NCBI RefSeq assembly: GCF_900103215.1
Contig: NZ_FNGV01000003.1
Span: forward strand, 434,001-498,000
DNA from: Kriegella aquimaris
GTDB lineage: Bacteria > Bacteroidota > Bacteroidia > Flavobacteriales > Flavobacteriaceae
Direction: 5' to 3'
DNA length: 64,000 nt
The position numbers and the translations under genes were made by a program. The notes beneath the pieces are model-generated. The model saw only the letters and a list, made by a program, of their open reading frames with translations. It did not search any database and was not told the DNA's origin. Below, piece after piece: positions 8,306 through 16,993 of this stretch; the first letter of the stretch is position 1, and every line of letters starts with the position of its first letter.

Positions 8306-8923
8306 TTAATCTAAAATTTTATTTATTGCGGCATATTGCAATAACATAATCGTCTTGGCATCCTTAATATCGCCAGCTTCAATTAACTTTAGGGCTTTTT
8401 CAAAGGAATACTCCAAAACCTCGATGTTTTCGGTCTCATCATCAGCTCCGCCTCCTTCGCCAACTTTCATTCTGTCTTCGTAGGCACCAATGAACAGATG
8501 TAAAATTTCGGTCACCGAACCTGGTGACATGTAGGATTCATAAACCTTTTGAACATCATTAATAAGATATCCTGTCTCTTCCTCAACCTCTTTTTTAATG
8601 CAATCTTCAGGGTTGTCACCGTCTAACAGTCCGGCACATACTTCAATCATCATACCGTCGTCATTACCATTGACATAGGTAGGCATACGAAATTGTCGGG
8701 TCAACAAAACCGCACCCTTCTTTTTGTTATATAAAAGAATAGCTGCTCCATTGCCTCTGTCATAAGCCTCTCGCTGTTGTGTTTCCCAACTGCCATCTTC
8801 CTTTTGGTAATCAAAAGTAAACTTGTTGAGGGTATACCAATTATCTGACAATAATTGCTTTTTAATATTTTTAATCTTGCCGTTTTTCAAATTTTCGATA
8901 TTTTGAAATTCAAAAGTAACCAT
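8306..8923 (-). CDS. Nudix hydrolase, NudK-like (GDP-mannose pyrophosphatase family)
   Basis: The 205-residue protein has the Nudix core AGLLDGDNPEDC followed by IKKEVEEETGY around residues 107-128, whose KE..EE..G residues bind the catalytic metal. Upstream VLLTRQFRMPTYVNGNDDG and downstream YESYMSPGSVTEILHLFIG match the NudK/ADP-sugar pyrophosphatase branch. NudK splits GDP-mannose and related nucleotide sugars. Substrate choice between GDP-mannose and ADP-ribose cannot be fixed from sequence. No signal peptide, so it is cytosolic. It is a single-gene unit facing away from the M81 gene. Confidence 0.85.
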   Translation of the reverse strand: MVTFEFQNIENLKNGKIKNIKKQLLSDNWYTLNKFTFDYQKEDGSWETQQREAYDRGNGAAILLYNKKKGAVLLTRQFRMPTYVNGNDDGMMIEVCAGLLDGDNPEDCIKKEVEEETGYLINDVQKVYESYMSPGSVTEILHLFIGAYEDRMKVGEGGGADDETENIEVLEYSFEKALKLIEAGDIKDAKTIMLLQYAAINKILD

Positions 8924-9136
8924 TTCCGACGGGGGAAAAATGGCAGGGGGATGTGATAATAATTAAGTTTATGGAATAAAACAGCTGAAAACTCAAGGTA
9001 GAGAGCATCTTTGATTTCATAGTATTGCCATATTACCATTTTTAACCACTCTTTTTTACACGAATTATATTCAGGCAGCAGTTTTTATCTCAAACTGCCT
9101 TTTCAGATTTTAAAATCGTGCATTAGTTCTTGAATT

Positions 9137-9150
9137 GCCTAATTTTAGGC
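9137..9150. promoter_or_regulatory. Short inverted repeat upstream of the M81 gene
   Basis: GCCTAATTTTAGGC has perfect 6-base arms around TT and lies 48 bases before the start codon of the M81 protein. A second, looser hairpin followed by four T lies at about 9076-9111. Either could be an operator or leader element; no further support is visible in this 274-base gap. Confidence 0.25.
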
Positions 9151-9197
9151 CATAAGCGAACAAAACGTGTTTTTCTCAAACACCTAATATTTCCTAT

Positions 9198-10769
9198 ATG
9201 AAGAGATTGTTTTATAGTTTTTTGGTAGTACTTCTTTTTTTAAGTTGTAAGCAAAATAGCAAGAATGTTGAAACTCAAAAAACACTTCCGCGAATCGCCA
9301 TAGCGGGCCTCGGTATAGAGTCGAGTACCTTTTCTCCCGCCCAAACCCATGAAGAGGCCTTTCATGCCCGAATCGGGGATTCGATTTTTGGACGCTATCC
9401 TTTTTTTGCCGAGGGTTCCAATATTCGAAAAAGAGCGGAATGGATACCTACCTTGCTTGGCAAATCGTTGCCAGGTGGTATCGTTACCCGAGAAGCCTAT
9501 GAGTCAATGGTCGGAGAAACTTTGAAAATGCTCAAGGCGAACGGACCATACGACGGACTTTTTTTTGATATTCATGGTGCCATGAGCGTGGTCGGACTTG
9601 AAGATGCCGAAGGAGACTTGATCAAACGTATTCGAGAAATCGTTGGCACAGAGGTACTAATTTCTACCTCGATGGATCTGCACGGTAATGTATCCGAACG
9701 TTTGGCACAACATACCGACTTGATAACCTGTTACCGTATGGCGCCGCATGAAGATGCTTTGGAATCAAAAGAACGAGCCATCACCAACTTATTGGACCGT
9801 TTGGAAAACAACATGGGGAAACCGAAATACAAAGCCTGGATACCGGTTCCCATCTTATTGCCGGGTGAAAAAACAAGTACCCGAATAGAACCCGGAAAAA
9901 GTCTATACGCAAAAGTTCCCTCGGTAGCAGACCAAAAAGGTGTTATCGATGCGGCCATATGGATCGGTTACGCTTGGGCCGATGAACCCCGAAACCATGC
10001 GGTTGTTATGGTTACCGGTGACGATAAGGAGAAAGTTGTTTCGGGAGCCGAAAAATTGGCCGAGGCCTTCTGGGAGGTACGCCAAGAGTTCGAATTCGTT
10101 GCCCCGGTTGCGACCTTGAATGAGAGTATTCAAATGGCACTAAACAGTAAAGAACAACCTTTTATGATCAGCGACATGGGCGATAATCCTACCGCGGGTG
10201 GTTCAGGCGATGTAACTTGGACGCTGAAGGAAATACTTGCTCGACCAGAATTTAAATCGAAAGATGGTCCTTCATTAATCTACGCTTCAATCCCTGGTCC
10301 CCTGCTGGTGGCCGAAGCTCAAAAAGTCGGTGTAGGCGGAAAAATTTCTGCCATGGCAGGGGCCGAAGTCGACGACCGTTTTGCCCCTCCCTTGCAGCTG
10401 AACGGAACTGTTACCGCAATTAATGAAGGTGACCGCGATGCTGAAGTAGAAGTGGTCGTAAAGATTGGAAGTGTCAATGTTATTGTTACCAAAAAACGCA
10501 AACCTTACCACCATATTAAAGATTTTACCGATCTTAATCTAAACCCCAAGGCAGCGGACGTCGTGGTAGTTAAAATTGGTTATCTCGTTCCAGAACTTTA
10601 TGACATAAGGGGTGATTGGGTCATGGCCTTGACCCCAGGTGGGGTTGATCAAGACCTCGAACGCTTAGGTCATAAACGAATAAAAAGACCAATGTACCCT
10701 TTGGATAAAGGCATGGATAAACCTGATTTGAGTGCTCAATTGATTCAGGCTTCCGATGATTTAGAATAA
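9198..10769 (+). CDS. M81 family metallopeptidase (MlrC/microcystinase-C-like), lipoprotein
   Basis: The 523-residue protein has a lipobox (LFLSC, Cys17) and then the M81/DUF1485 layout: GLGIESSTFSP near residue 37, FFDIHGAM near 126, SMDLHGNVSERL near 157 and CYRMAPHED near 176. The DxH and HED residues make the metal site. A C-terminal MlrC domain follows (GDNPTAGGSGD near residue 330). MlrC of sphingomonads completes microcystin breakdown, but family members are widespread and most have unknown substrates. The lipoprotein signal is notable because MlrC itself is usually described as cytosolic. Monocistronic. Confidence 0.85.
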   Translation: MKRLFYSFLVVLLFLSCKQNSKNVETQKTLPRIAIAGLGIESSTFSPAQTHEEAFHARIGDSIFGRYPFFAEGSNIRKRAEWIPTLLGKSLPGGIVTREAYESMVGETLKMLKANGPYDGLFFDIHGAMSVVGLEDAEGDLIKRIREIVGTEVLISTSMDLHGNVSERLAQHTDLITCYRMAPHEDALESKERAITNLLDRLENNMGKPKYKAWIPVPILLPGEKTSTRIEPGKSLYAKVPSVADQKGVIDAAIWIGYAWADEPRNHAVVMVTGDDKEKVVSGAEKLAEAFWEVRQEFEFVAPVATLNESIQMALNSKEQPFMISDMGDNPTAGGSGDVTWTLKEILARPEFKSKDGPSLIYASIPGPLLVAEAQKVGVGGKISAMAGAEVDDRFAPPLQLNGTVTAINEGDRDAEVEVVVKIGSVNVIVTKKRKPYHHIKDFTDLNLNPKAADVVVVKIGYLVPELYDIRGDWVMALTPGGVDQDLERLGHKRIKRPMYPLDKGMDKPDLSAQLIQASDDLE

Positions 10770-10919
10770 CAATTCCCAGAAATACAGCACCCCATATAGT
10801 ATGTAATTCTTTGTCATCCACGAAATAAATCGTACAACCCCATAGGCATTGCCCAGCGGTCTATTAACAGCACAATTGAAAAAATAGCTACAAGCCGGCG
10901 AGTATTTTAAAGATAAAAT

Positions 10920-11312
10920 CTAAGGTTTTGCCAATAGCAAAATCTTGGATAACATCTTTGCTTTTAGAGCCCTATATTTCTTAAGGTGGTCTCTATAGAG
11001 TTCTCGATGTTTTTCGTGATTATGAAGATAGTATGAGTCACAGGCCATATTATCACATTCAACCGCATTCCGCATCGAAGTTTCGTAACGGTATACCGTT
11101 CCTGATATCAATGTATTCTCCCGACGTATTTCCTGCAACTGCAGGTATATATTCGAATCGTTCAAAATACGGTCTTCGATTTCTGAAAAATACGCTAACT
11201 CTTCACTTATATATTCCAGGTTATCGGCCCAATCGTTAAGTTCTGCACTATCTTTTTTTAGCATAATACGACTGTCGGACTCGTGGTGGTAAAAAAGTTT
11301 TGAATTACTCAT
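10920..11312 (-). CDS. Hypothetical coiled-coil protein, overlaps GreA-like gene
   Basis: The 130-residue product begins MSNSKLFYHHESDSRIMLKK and is mostly long charged helices with heptad-like spacing, ending in a Lys/Leu-rich helix. I recognise no domain. I chose the start at 11310-11312 because its ATG overlaps the TGA of the upstream GreA-like gene by four bases, a sign of translational coupling; the frame stays open another 28 codons upstream. Its position as last gene of the GreA/glutamate dehydrogenase block suggests it serves the same response, possibly as a partner of the GreA-like protein. Confidence 0.7.
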   Translation of the reverse strand: MSNSKLFYHHESDSRIMLKKDSAELNDWADNLEYISEELAYFSEIEDRILNDSNIYLQLQEIRRENTLISGTVYRYETSMRNAVECDNMACDSYYLHNHEKHRELYRDHLKKYRALKAKMLSKILLLAKP

Positions 11313-11728
11313 AAAACCATATTTACATTTATATGTTTGTTCTGCTGCTCTACGCGCTGTATCGTAAGTTGTTGTTCTCCCAAAGGAAACTCCCATGTTA
11401 CAGTATCACCTTCGGCATATCCCATTACAGCGGCTCCCATAGGAGTCAATATTGAAATTTTATTGTTTCGAACATCACTTTCTGTGGGCATTACCAGTTG
11501 AAAACTTTTCTCCCATCCCTTATCTGAAACAATTTCTATTATCGAATTAAAGCGGATAACATCGCCAGGCATTTCGTTTTCATCCAATATCTTGGCAGAC
11601 TCAAGCTCCCCGACCAATTTTCTTACTGATTTTGCTAGCGTCGCATCTTTATAATATCCTGAAAGATTCATCAGTTTTTTTAGTACGACATATTCTCTTT
11701 TTTCTATGACTAAACTACCGTGCTTCAT
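11309..11728 (-). CDS. GreA/GreB-type elongation factor family protein (Rnk-like), copy 1
   Basis: The protein (139 residues from the chosen start) ends in the GreA/GreB C-terminal FKBP-like domain: KSFQLVMPTESD, then ISILTPMGAAVMGYAEGDTV and WEFPLG. The N-terminal part is a short helical region, not the long coiled-coil finger of GreA, so it resembles Rnk-type proteins that bind RNA polymerase without necessarily stimulating cleavage. I set the start at MKHGSLVIEK because the paralogue at 13659-14066 opens with the parallel MKYGSLIFEK; an ATG five codons upstream (11743) is possible. It overlaps the following gene by four bases and lies 153 bases after glutamate dehydrogenase. Confidence 0.82.
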   Translation of the reverse strand: MKHGSLVIEKREYVVLKKLMNLSGYYKDATLAKSVRKLVGELESAKILDENEMPGDVIRFNSIIEIVSDKGWEKSFQLVMPTESDVRNNKISILTPMGAAVMGYAEGDTVTWEFPLGEQQLTIQRVEQQNKHINVNMVL

Positions 11729-11788
11729 AATTTTTGTTTTCAATGTTCAACCATTAATTATTTGATATCTCATATCGAGCCTTGTCCA

Positions 11789-11837
11789 CTTCAAGATATA
11801 TTCCGATTGTGAATTACAATCGGAATATACCTTGAAG
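11789..11837. repeat. Long near-perfect inverted repeat between glutamate dehydrogenase and GreA-like gene
   Basis: Two 22-base arms (11789-11810 and 11816-11837) are complementary at 21 positions and flank the loop GAATT. The core is TATATTCCGATTGT. There is no T-run directly after the stem on the minus strand, so it is not a classical terminator for gdh; on the plus strand a T5 follows nine bases later. It could be an RNA stability or processing hairpin, or a dimer-binding operator. Confidence 0.7.
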
Positions 11838-11896
11838 CGTCGGCCTTTTTAAATCGCCTCCACAATTGGAAGCATTTTTTATTGTTCCTATAAATT

Positions 11897-13189
11897 CTAT
11901 GGAAAAATTCCCCTTTGCTTGTAGGCTTGCTCTAAGCGCTCAATTGCGATTATGAAAGCGGCCGTTCGCATATCTACTTTTCGCTCATTTGAAATTTCCC
12001 TGACCTTATCGAAAGATGTGCGCAACTTCTTTTCGAGCTTCTCCATCACTTCCTCTAACTGCCAAATTTCCCCGTTTCTGTTTTGCAACCATTCAAAATA
12101 ACTACCAATGACCCCTCCGGAATTACAGAGAATGTCAGGAATAATTTCAACCCCGTTCTCCAATAGTACTTTTTCGGCTTCGACATCTGTAGGCCCATTG
12201 GCTCCTTCCGCAATTAAATACGCCTTTACCTTTGGTGCATTTTCGGCAGTAATCTGATTGCCCAATGCAGCAGGAATACAGATATCACAATCTAACGCAA
12301 AGAATTCGGAATTGTCAATAGGCATGGTATCCGCAAATCCGACAATGCCATTTTTATTACCTTGTACATATTCAAAAAGCGCCTCTACCCCTATTCCATT
12401 GTCATTCGCGATACTACCGTAAGCATCTTGTACCGCTACCAGTGATGCCCCAGCTTTTTCCAAAAAATGGGCGGCCCAATAACCTACGTTACCGAAACCT
12501 TGAACGATGAATTTCTTATCTTTTAAGTACACCTTTTTATGCTCGGCCCAAAACTTTATGCTCAGAAACACCCCATAACCCGTGGCCCTGTCTCTCCCAT
12601 ACGAACCGCCAGCCCCTATGGGTTTCCCCGTGACTACATGCATGTTTTTAGAACGTTCAGCAGGTGCTTTTGTAGACATGAACGTATCCAATATCCAAGC
12701 CATCGTCTGCGCATTGGTATTCACATCAGGAGCCGGAATATCGAGTTCAGGACCGATATTGTCACCTAAGGCATACGTAAACCTTCGTGTAATACGTTCT
12801 AATTCGGCTTGGGAATATTTAAAGGGATCTAATTGAATGCCACCTTTAGCACCGCCATAAGGCAAACCGGCCAATGATGTTTTCCAAGTCATCCACATGG
12901 CCAAGGCTTTGGCCGCGTCGATATCGACGGTAGGGTGATAGCGTAATCCTCCTTTGTAGGGACCCAAGGCATTATTATGTTGTACCCTATATCCTTTAAA
13001 AACTTCGACTTCACCATTATCCATACGAACGGGAAAATGCACTACAAGTTCATTGTTCGTGACTTCCAGAATCTTTCGAATATTAGGGTTTAAATCAATA
13101 ATCTCTGCGGCGTTATCGAACTGGCGCATAACATTATCCAACATCCCTTGCTTGCGTTTAAGGCGCTTTTTCAATGTTTTTGTTATCAT
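11897..13189 (-). CDS. Glu/Leu/Phe/Val dehydrogenase family, probable glutamate dehydrogenase
   Basis: The 430-residue enzyme shows the glutamate dehydrogenase core: GPYKGGLRYHP near residue 77, the substrate/catalytic segment WKTSLAGLPYGGAKGGI near 102-118 with the active-site Lys, and the Rossmann motif FGNVGYWAA near 230. Length fits the hexameric class (GudB/GdhA type, about 420-430). It interconverts glutamate and 2-oxoglutarate with NAD(P). It starts nine bases after a small Cys-rich protein and lies between two GreA-like genes. Cofactor preference is not safely readable. Confidence 0.9.
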   Translation of the reverse strand: MITKTLKKRLKRKQGMLDNVMRQFDNAAEIIDLNPNIRKILEVTNNELVVHFPVRMDNGEVEVFKGYRVQHNNALGPYKGGLRYHPTVDIDAAKALAMWMTWKTSLAGLPYGGAKGGIQLDPFKYSQAELERITRRFTYALGDNIGPELDIPAPDVNTNAQTMAWILDTFMSTKAPAERSKNMHVVTGKPIGAGGSYGRDRATGYGVFLSIKFWAEHKKVYLKDKKFIVQGFGNVGYWAAHFLEKAGASLVAVQDAYGSIANDNGIGVEALFEYVQGNKNGIVGFADTMPIDNSEFFALDCDICIPAALGNQITAENAPKVKAYLIAEGANGPTDVEAEKVLLENGVEIIPDILCNSGGVIGSYFEWLQNRNGEIWQLEEVMEKLEKKLRTSFDKVREISNERKVDMRTAAFIIAIERLEQAYKQRGIFP

Positions 13190-13198
13190 AGCTCTATA

Positions 13199-13399
13199 TT
13201 AGGCGAATTGTTTCCCCGTTTTGTACGGATTACGTCTTCCTACTTTTTTTAGTTTATCAAAACGTCTCTTTGATTCAAATTTGAAGTCGACGTTGTTTTC
13301 ATATTCGCTACAAGATGTTATATCACTTTTATCTGTAGTAAGCACACAGAATGATTGATTGTAGCATGTGGTACATATGCTTCTATTTTGTTTCTCCAT
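13199..13399 (-). CDS. Small Cys-rich conserved protein (66 residues)
   Basis: The product has CTTCYNQSFC near the N-terminus and a later SCSEYEN, giving a CxxCxxxxxC...C pattern like a small metal-binding knuckle, followed by a very basic tail (KRRFDKLKKVGRRNPYKTGK). It has no signal peptide. It is the first gene of a probable unit with glutamate dehydrogenase, nine bases downstream. Pattern and context suggest a small metal- or nucleic-acid-binding regulator; this is inference only. I recall short proteins of this Cys pattern in other flavobacteria. Confidence 0.68.
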   Translation of the reverse strand: MEKQNRSICTTCYNQSFCVLTTDKSDITSCSEYENNVDFKFESKRRFDKLKKVGRRNPYKTGKQFA

Positions 13400-13658
13400 G
13401 ACTTTTGTTTTTTAAACCTTAACATAATTTCAAAAAAAATAGATTTTAATTGTTTATACTCAAGACCTAGACAGTACTTTACTACACAATAATCTCAAGT
13501 AAATCTTTATCGCTTTATCGTTTGTCTTGGAGTGGTCTGTTTTGTTTTAGCTTGGCATTTCTATTAAAATCCACTCGACGTTTCATAGCTTCGAAAAACC
13601 ATTGGACTGAAAGGCCGAGCGGATAAAACAACCAAACTAACTAAACTTCTTTTTTGGA

Positions 13659-14066
13659 TTACGGGTTACTTGAAAATATAGCCTGCTCGACACCTACTAT
13701 CTTTAAAGAGTCTATACCCAAAGGAAAGCCATGGGGCACGGCATCGCCTTTTGCAAGACCAATGATTGAAGACCCCAATGCAGAAAAAACCGAAATTTGA
13801 TCACCTTCCATTCCATATTCCGAAGGTGTAACCAATTCAACAGTTCTGTTCCATCCAGTATTCGAAAGTAAAGCTACCTTTGAATGGAGACGCACCACAT
13901 CATCGGGCATATCGACTTCATCACAAACCAGCGCCATGTCAAGATTTTCCTTTAATCTGTCAAGGGAATGTTTGTGGGCATAATCTTCATAATATTTACC
14001 AAAGTAGAGCAACCTTTTTGTCTCTACATAGTCCTTTTTCTCAAATATCAAACTGCCGTATTTCAT
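13659..14066 (-). CDS. GreA/GreB-type elongation factor family protein (Rnk-like), copy 2
   Basis: This 135-residue paralogue of the protein at 11309-11728 has the same plan: MKYGSLIFEKKDYVETKRLL opening, short helical part, then the GreA C-terminal domain (RTVELVTPSEYG, ISVFSALGSSIIGLAKGD, HGFPLG). Start chosen at 14066 by parallel with copy 1; the frame is open seven codons further up. The gene is preceded by a sigma-54-type promoter (14128-14143) and a palindromic site, right behind the NtrC-type activator gene, so it is probably a direct target of that activator. Role inferred: RNA polymerase secondary-channel modulator used under a particular stress. Confidence 0.83.
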   Translation of the reverse strand: MKYGSLIFEKKDYVETKRLLYFGKYYEDYAHKHSLDRLKENLDMALVCDEVDMPDDVVRLHSKVALLSNTGWNRTVELVTPSEYGMEGDQISVFSALGSSIIGLAKGDAVPHGFPLGIDSLKIVGVEQAIFSSNP

Positions 14067-14127
14067 AAAATAATTCCTTAAATGCAAGGCTGAAAAAATA
14101 CTAACTTTACATCACAATCATTCTAAG

Positions 14128-14143
14128 GCAAGTAGCATGCCCA
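14128..14143 (-). promoter_or_regulatory. Sigma-54 (-24/-12) promoter for GreA-like copy 2
   Basis: On the minus strand the site reads GGGCATGCTACTTGCC. It has GG and GC separated by exactly ten bases, GGCA at -24 and TTGC at -12, against the consensus TGGCACGnnnnTTGCw. Predicted start of transcription is near 14117, about 50 bases before the start codon. The only gene for a sigma-54 activator in the window ends 128 bases upstream. Confidence 0.65.
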
Positions 14144-14240
14144 AAAACTGCTATTAGAAACACAGAATCATAATTAATTCAATATCAGCTATCTATGAAG
14201 AATAAATTAAAATAAATAAATAAAGGAAGTGAGGAGTTTC

Positions 14241-14263
14241 TACCCGAACGGGTATTTTTACCC
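14241..14263. promoter_or_regulatory. Double palindrome, candidate enhancer of the sigma-54 promoter
   Basis: Two overlapping inverted repeats share one arm: TACCCGAACGGGTA (14241-14254) and GGGTATTTTTACCC (14250-14263). They start eight bases after the stop codon of the activator gene and lie about 125-145 bases upstream of the predicted start of transcription, the usual place for an NtrC-type binding site. No T-run follows on the minus strand, which argues against a terminator. Confidence 0.55.
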
Positions 14264-14270
14264 CAGTAAC

Positions 14271-15596
14271 TTACTTTAATTTTTCGCGAAGTGTCTTACG
14301 GTCTATTTGCAATATTTCGGCAGCCTTCGTCTTGTTATTATTCGTCGCGGAGAGTACACGTTGTATATATTCCTTTTCCATTTCCTTTAAGGGTGCAAAT
14401 GAATTCTCAGGAAATTCAATTTTAAATTTTAGGCTTTCAGGAAGGTCTTTTACATCAATCTTTCCGTCGGACATAATAACGGCGCGTTGAATCACATTTT
14501 CCAACTCTCGAATATTTCCCGGCCAATCGTAACGTTGCAACACCTCTATTGCTTCTGGTGTGACCTTTACAATACGATCCTTGTACTCGACTCCATATTT
14601 TTTTGTAAACCGGTCTACCAAAAGGGGAATATCTGACTTCCGTTCTCTAAGTGGTGGTACGTTTATCTGCACAACAGTCAAACGATAATACAGGTCTTCC
14701 CGAAACTTTTTATCGGAAATACTTTCTAAAAGATTGTTATTTGTTGCTGCGATAATTCTAAGATCTAATTTTTCTACTTTTTGCGACCCTACTTTAGTTA
14801 TATTTTTCTCCTGTAGTGCACGCAGCAGTTTTGTCTGTACTGCCAGTGAAGCACTACCTATCTCGTCTAAAAAAAGAGTTCCATGGTTCGCGGCCTGAAA
14901 GAAACCGTTTCTATTTTCGTGGGCTCCAGTAAATGCTCCTTTAGTGTAACCGAAAAGTTCGGCCTCGAGCAACCCTTCGGGTATAGCTCCACAATTAACG
15001 GCGACAAAAGGCGCTCGCGCATACTTGCCCGAATAATGAATGGCCCGAGCGACCAACTCTTTTCCCGTACCACTCTCCCCTTCGATTAAGACCGTTGCCC
15101 TATTGTCTTTTACGCGCTCTATGATGTCTGTAACCTTGCCGAATGCTTTCGATTGGCCGATCATATCGGCATAAAGCGGGTTTTTCGGTGCTACATTACT
15201 ATTCGATTCAGGCTTTCTATTCTGCCTACTTTCAAAAGATTTTGAAACCGCTTGCTTTAATTCTTCCTTGGTAAAAGGTTTGGTCAAATAATCAATGGCG
15301 CCCGACTTTATTACATTTAAAGCTCCGTCAATCGAAGGATAGCCCGTAATCACTAATTTAGGAATATGGGGGTAATGCTCGGCCGTGTACTTTAACAATT
15401 GCAGCCCATCAACTTCAGGCATTTGAATATCGGTAATCAATAAATCAATAGCGGTATCCTTCAAAATATATAAAGCCTGTTTTACAGAAATAGCCTTGTA
15501 GGTGTGATACTCTAGTGACCGCAAGTGGCGTTGTAACAATTCTAGAATATGAACATCATCGTCTACAATCAATATATTTTCTTTATGCAAAGCCAT
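14271..15596 (-). CDS. Sigma-54-dependent response regulator, NtrC/AtoC type
   Basis: The 441-residue protein has three domains. The receiver domain carries phospho-acceptor Asp56 in DLLITDIQMPEVDG. The AAA+ domain has Walker A GESGTGKE (about 173-180), the sigma-54 contact loop GAFTGA (220-225) and Walker B TLFLDEIGS (about 240-248). The C-terminal Fis-type helix-turn-helix ends TKAAEILQIDRKTLREKLK. The intact GAFTGA loop means it should open sigma-54 promoters. It is five bases downstream of the histidine kinase gene, so they form a two-component pair, and a sigma-54 promoter lies just downstream. Confidence 0.93.
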   Translation of the reverse strand: MALHKENILIVDDDVHILELLQRHLRSLEYHTYKAISVKQALYILKDTAIDLLITDIQMPEVDGLQLLKYTAEHYPHIPKLVITGYPSIDGALNVIKSGAIDYLTKPFTKEELKQAVSKSFESRQNRKPESNSNVAPKNPLYADMIGQSKAFGKVTDIIERVKDNRATVLIEGESGTGKELVARAIHYSGKYARAPFVAVNCGAIPEGLLEAELFGYTKGAFTGAHENRNGFFQAANHGTLFLDEIGSASLAVQTKLLRALQEKNITKVGSQKVEKLDLRIIAATNNNLLESISDKKFREDLYYRLTVVQINVPPLRERKSDIPLLVDRFTKKYGVEYKDRIVKVTPEAIEVLQRYDWPGNIRELENVIQRAVIMSDGKIDVKDLPESLKFKIEFPENSFAPLKEMEKEYIQRVLSATNNNKTKAAEILQIDRKTLREKLK

Positions 15597-15601
15597 ATGT
15601 T

Positions 15602-16693
15602 CTATAATTTAGGAAATGTAATGGTAAATATAGTGCCTTGTGGATTATTTGGCCGATGGATTATGCTTCCTTGATGGCTTTTCACTATGCCGTGTACCAC
15701 ACTCAACCCTAATCCTGAACCCTCGCCAAAGGGTTTAGTCGTGAAAAATGGTTCAAAAATTTTATCTTCAATAGCTTCAGGTATTCCAGTTCCTTCATCC
15801 GTAATTTGAACAAGTACTTGATTGGGCTTATCGATGATTTCGATAGTAATCGTACTACCTTCGGGAGAAAAATATATAGCGTTGATAATCAAATTGAACA
15901 GCACTTGGGTCAATTGAATTTTGTCAATTTTGAGCAGTACATTTTCTTCACCTGACTTAAACTTACATTTTACCTTATTTGTCTTAAGAAGGGCATTAAG
16001 CAAGGCAATAGCATCTTCGGTTACCGGAATTATATTGACCAAACTTTTTTGTTGTGGCATTTCGCAGGCAAAGAACATCAACTTTTTCACTACTTCCCGA
16101 GAGTAAATAGCGCTGTTGATGATTTTTTCAAGGTCTTTTGACGCCTGACTTCCCGAGGGAATACTATCTTTCAAAAGTTCTGTAAATCCTAATATATTGG
16201 CAAGTGGTGTATTAAGTTCATGGGCGATGCCGGCAGTAATTTCACCCAAAATCCGTAAGCGGTCTGACTGTTCTACTTGTCTTTTGATCAATACCTCGTT
16301 TTCCTTGATTTCCTTTCTTTCCAAAAGATTACCGATTTCAAGAGCTACATTGTCAAGAAGCTGTTGTTCTTCCTCCAAAAAGTCTTTGATATTATACTTC
16401 GACGAAGGATACCCAACCTTCAATTTTCCTTTCTCTTTATTAAAAACAGTTATTTTAGACTCAAGGAACACTTGGTTTACTTTCTCTTTCTCGGTAGTAA
16501 TCGTATAGTTTTCGGTATCTATATAAATACAGGTGTCTTTACTATACTGCCAAGCTTTTTGCAGACTTGCGGCGATAGCCTCTAAAGCCACCCGAATTTC
16601 AGTGTAATCACAATTAACGATAATTGAGGTTACTTCGTAAAGACAGGTAAGTTCTTTAATTCGTTCCTTTAATTTTGCCTCCGCTGCTATCAT
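15602..16693 (-). CDS. Soluble sensor histidine kinase, partner of the NtrC-type regulator
   Basis: The 363-residue kinase has no TM segment or signal peptide. An N-terminal GAF-like sensory region (about 1-125) is followed by a dimerisation/phospho-acceptor domain with His158 in [21 protein letters not shown] and a HATPase domain with NLIINAIYF (N box), DEGTGIP (G1) and [15 protein letters not shown] (F/G2 boxes). It therefore reads a cytoplasmic signal. It is the first gene of the pair. The cue is unknown; the glutamate dehydrogenase and GreA-like genes nearby suggest nutrient or stress state, by inference. Confidence 0.9.
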   Translation of the reverse strand: MIAAEAKLKERIKELTCLYEVTSIIVNCDYTEIRVALEAIAASLQKAWQYSKDTCIYIDTENYTITTEKEKVNQVFLESKITVFNKEKGKLKVGYPSSKYNIKDFLEEEQQLLDNVALEIGNLLERKEIKENEVLIKRQVEQSDRLRILGEITAGIAHELNTPLANILGFTELLKDSIPSGSQASKDLEKIINSAIYSREVVKKLMFFACEMPQQKSLVNIIPVTEDAIALLNALLKTNKVKCKFKSGEENVLLKIDKIQLTQVLFNLIINAIYFSPEGSTITIEIIDKPNQVLVQITDEGTGIPEAIEDKIFEPFFTTKPFGEGSGLGLSVVHGIVKSHQGSIIHRPNNPQGTIFTITFPKL

Positions 16694-16993
16694 TGGTTCT
16701 TCTTGTTGTAATCAAACATTCTCAAATACATTATTTTCCATAAAAGAATTATCGTGAAAAATTACCAATTATTTTGTTCAAGTACAAAGCACATTCCATC
16801 ATCATTTTGGTTATGTGAAAATTTAATTTCAGCTTGATTATTCTCAATCACTCCCTTTAGTGTACAGCAACTAAATTTGGTGGCAGCACCCAGTTTGCTT
16901 CAAAACAGGATATCTAATAACCAAAAAATTATCGTCTACCTTGTCATATTTCTAAAATGCTCGTAACTAAATAAGTAGTAACAAGCCAGACCA
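16694..16993. other. 300-base divergent gap between histidine kinase and ECF sigma genes
   Basis: No gene, RNA or repeat was recognised. The gap must hold the promoters of the kinase (minus) and the ECF sigma gene (plus). A -7-like TGTATTTG on the minus strand near 16728 differs from TAnnTTTG at one position. No sigma-54 site with correct spacing was found. Confidence 0.4.

Noticed and set aside
8600-8670. Loss of a catalytic residue in the Nudix box of the NudK-like protein
   Set aside because: The glycine-to-glutamate spacing also differs in genuine NudK, so the apparent substitution is not evidence of inactivity.
13515-13570. TTGGCATTT as a sigma-54 promoter upstream of the Cys-rich gene
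   Set aside because: It is on the wrong strand for that gene and there is no GC ten bases after GG.
16875-16905. GTGGCAGCACCCAGTTTGC as a sigma-54 promoter in the kinase/ECF gap
   Set aside because: GG and GC are 13 bases apart instead of 10.
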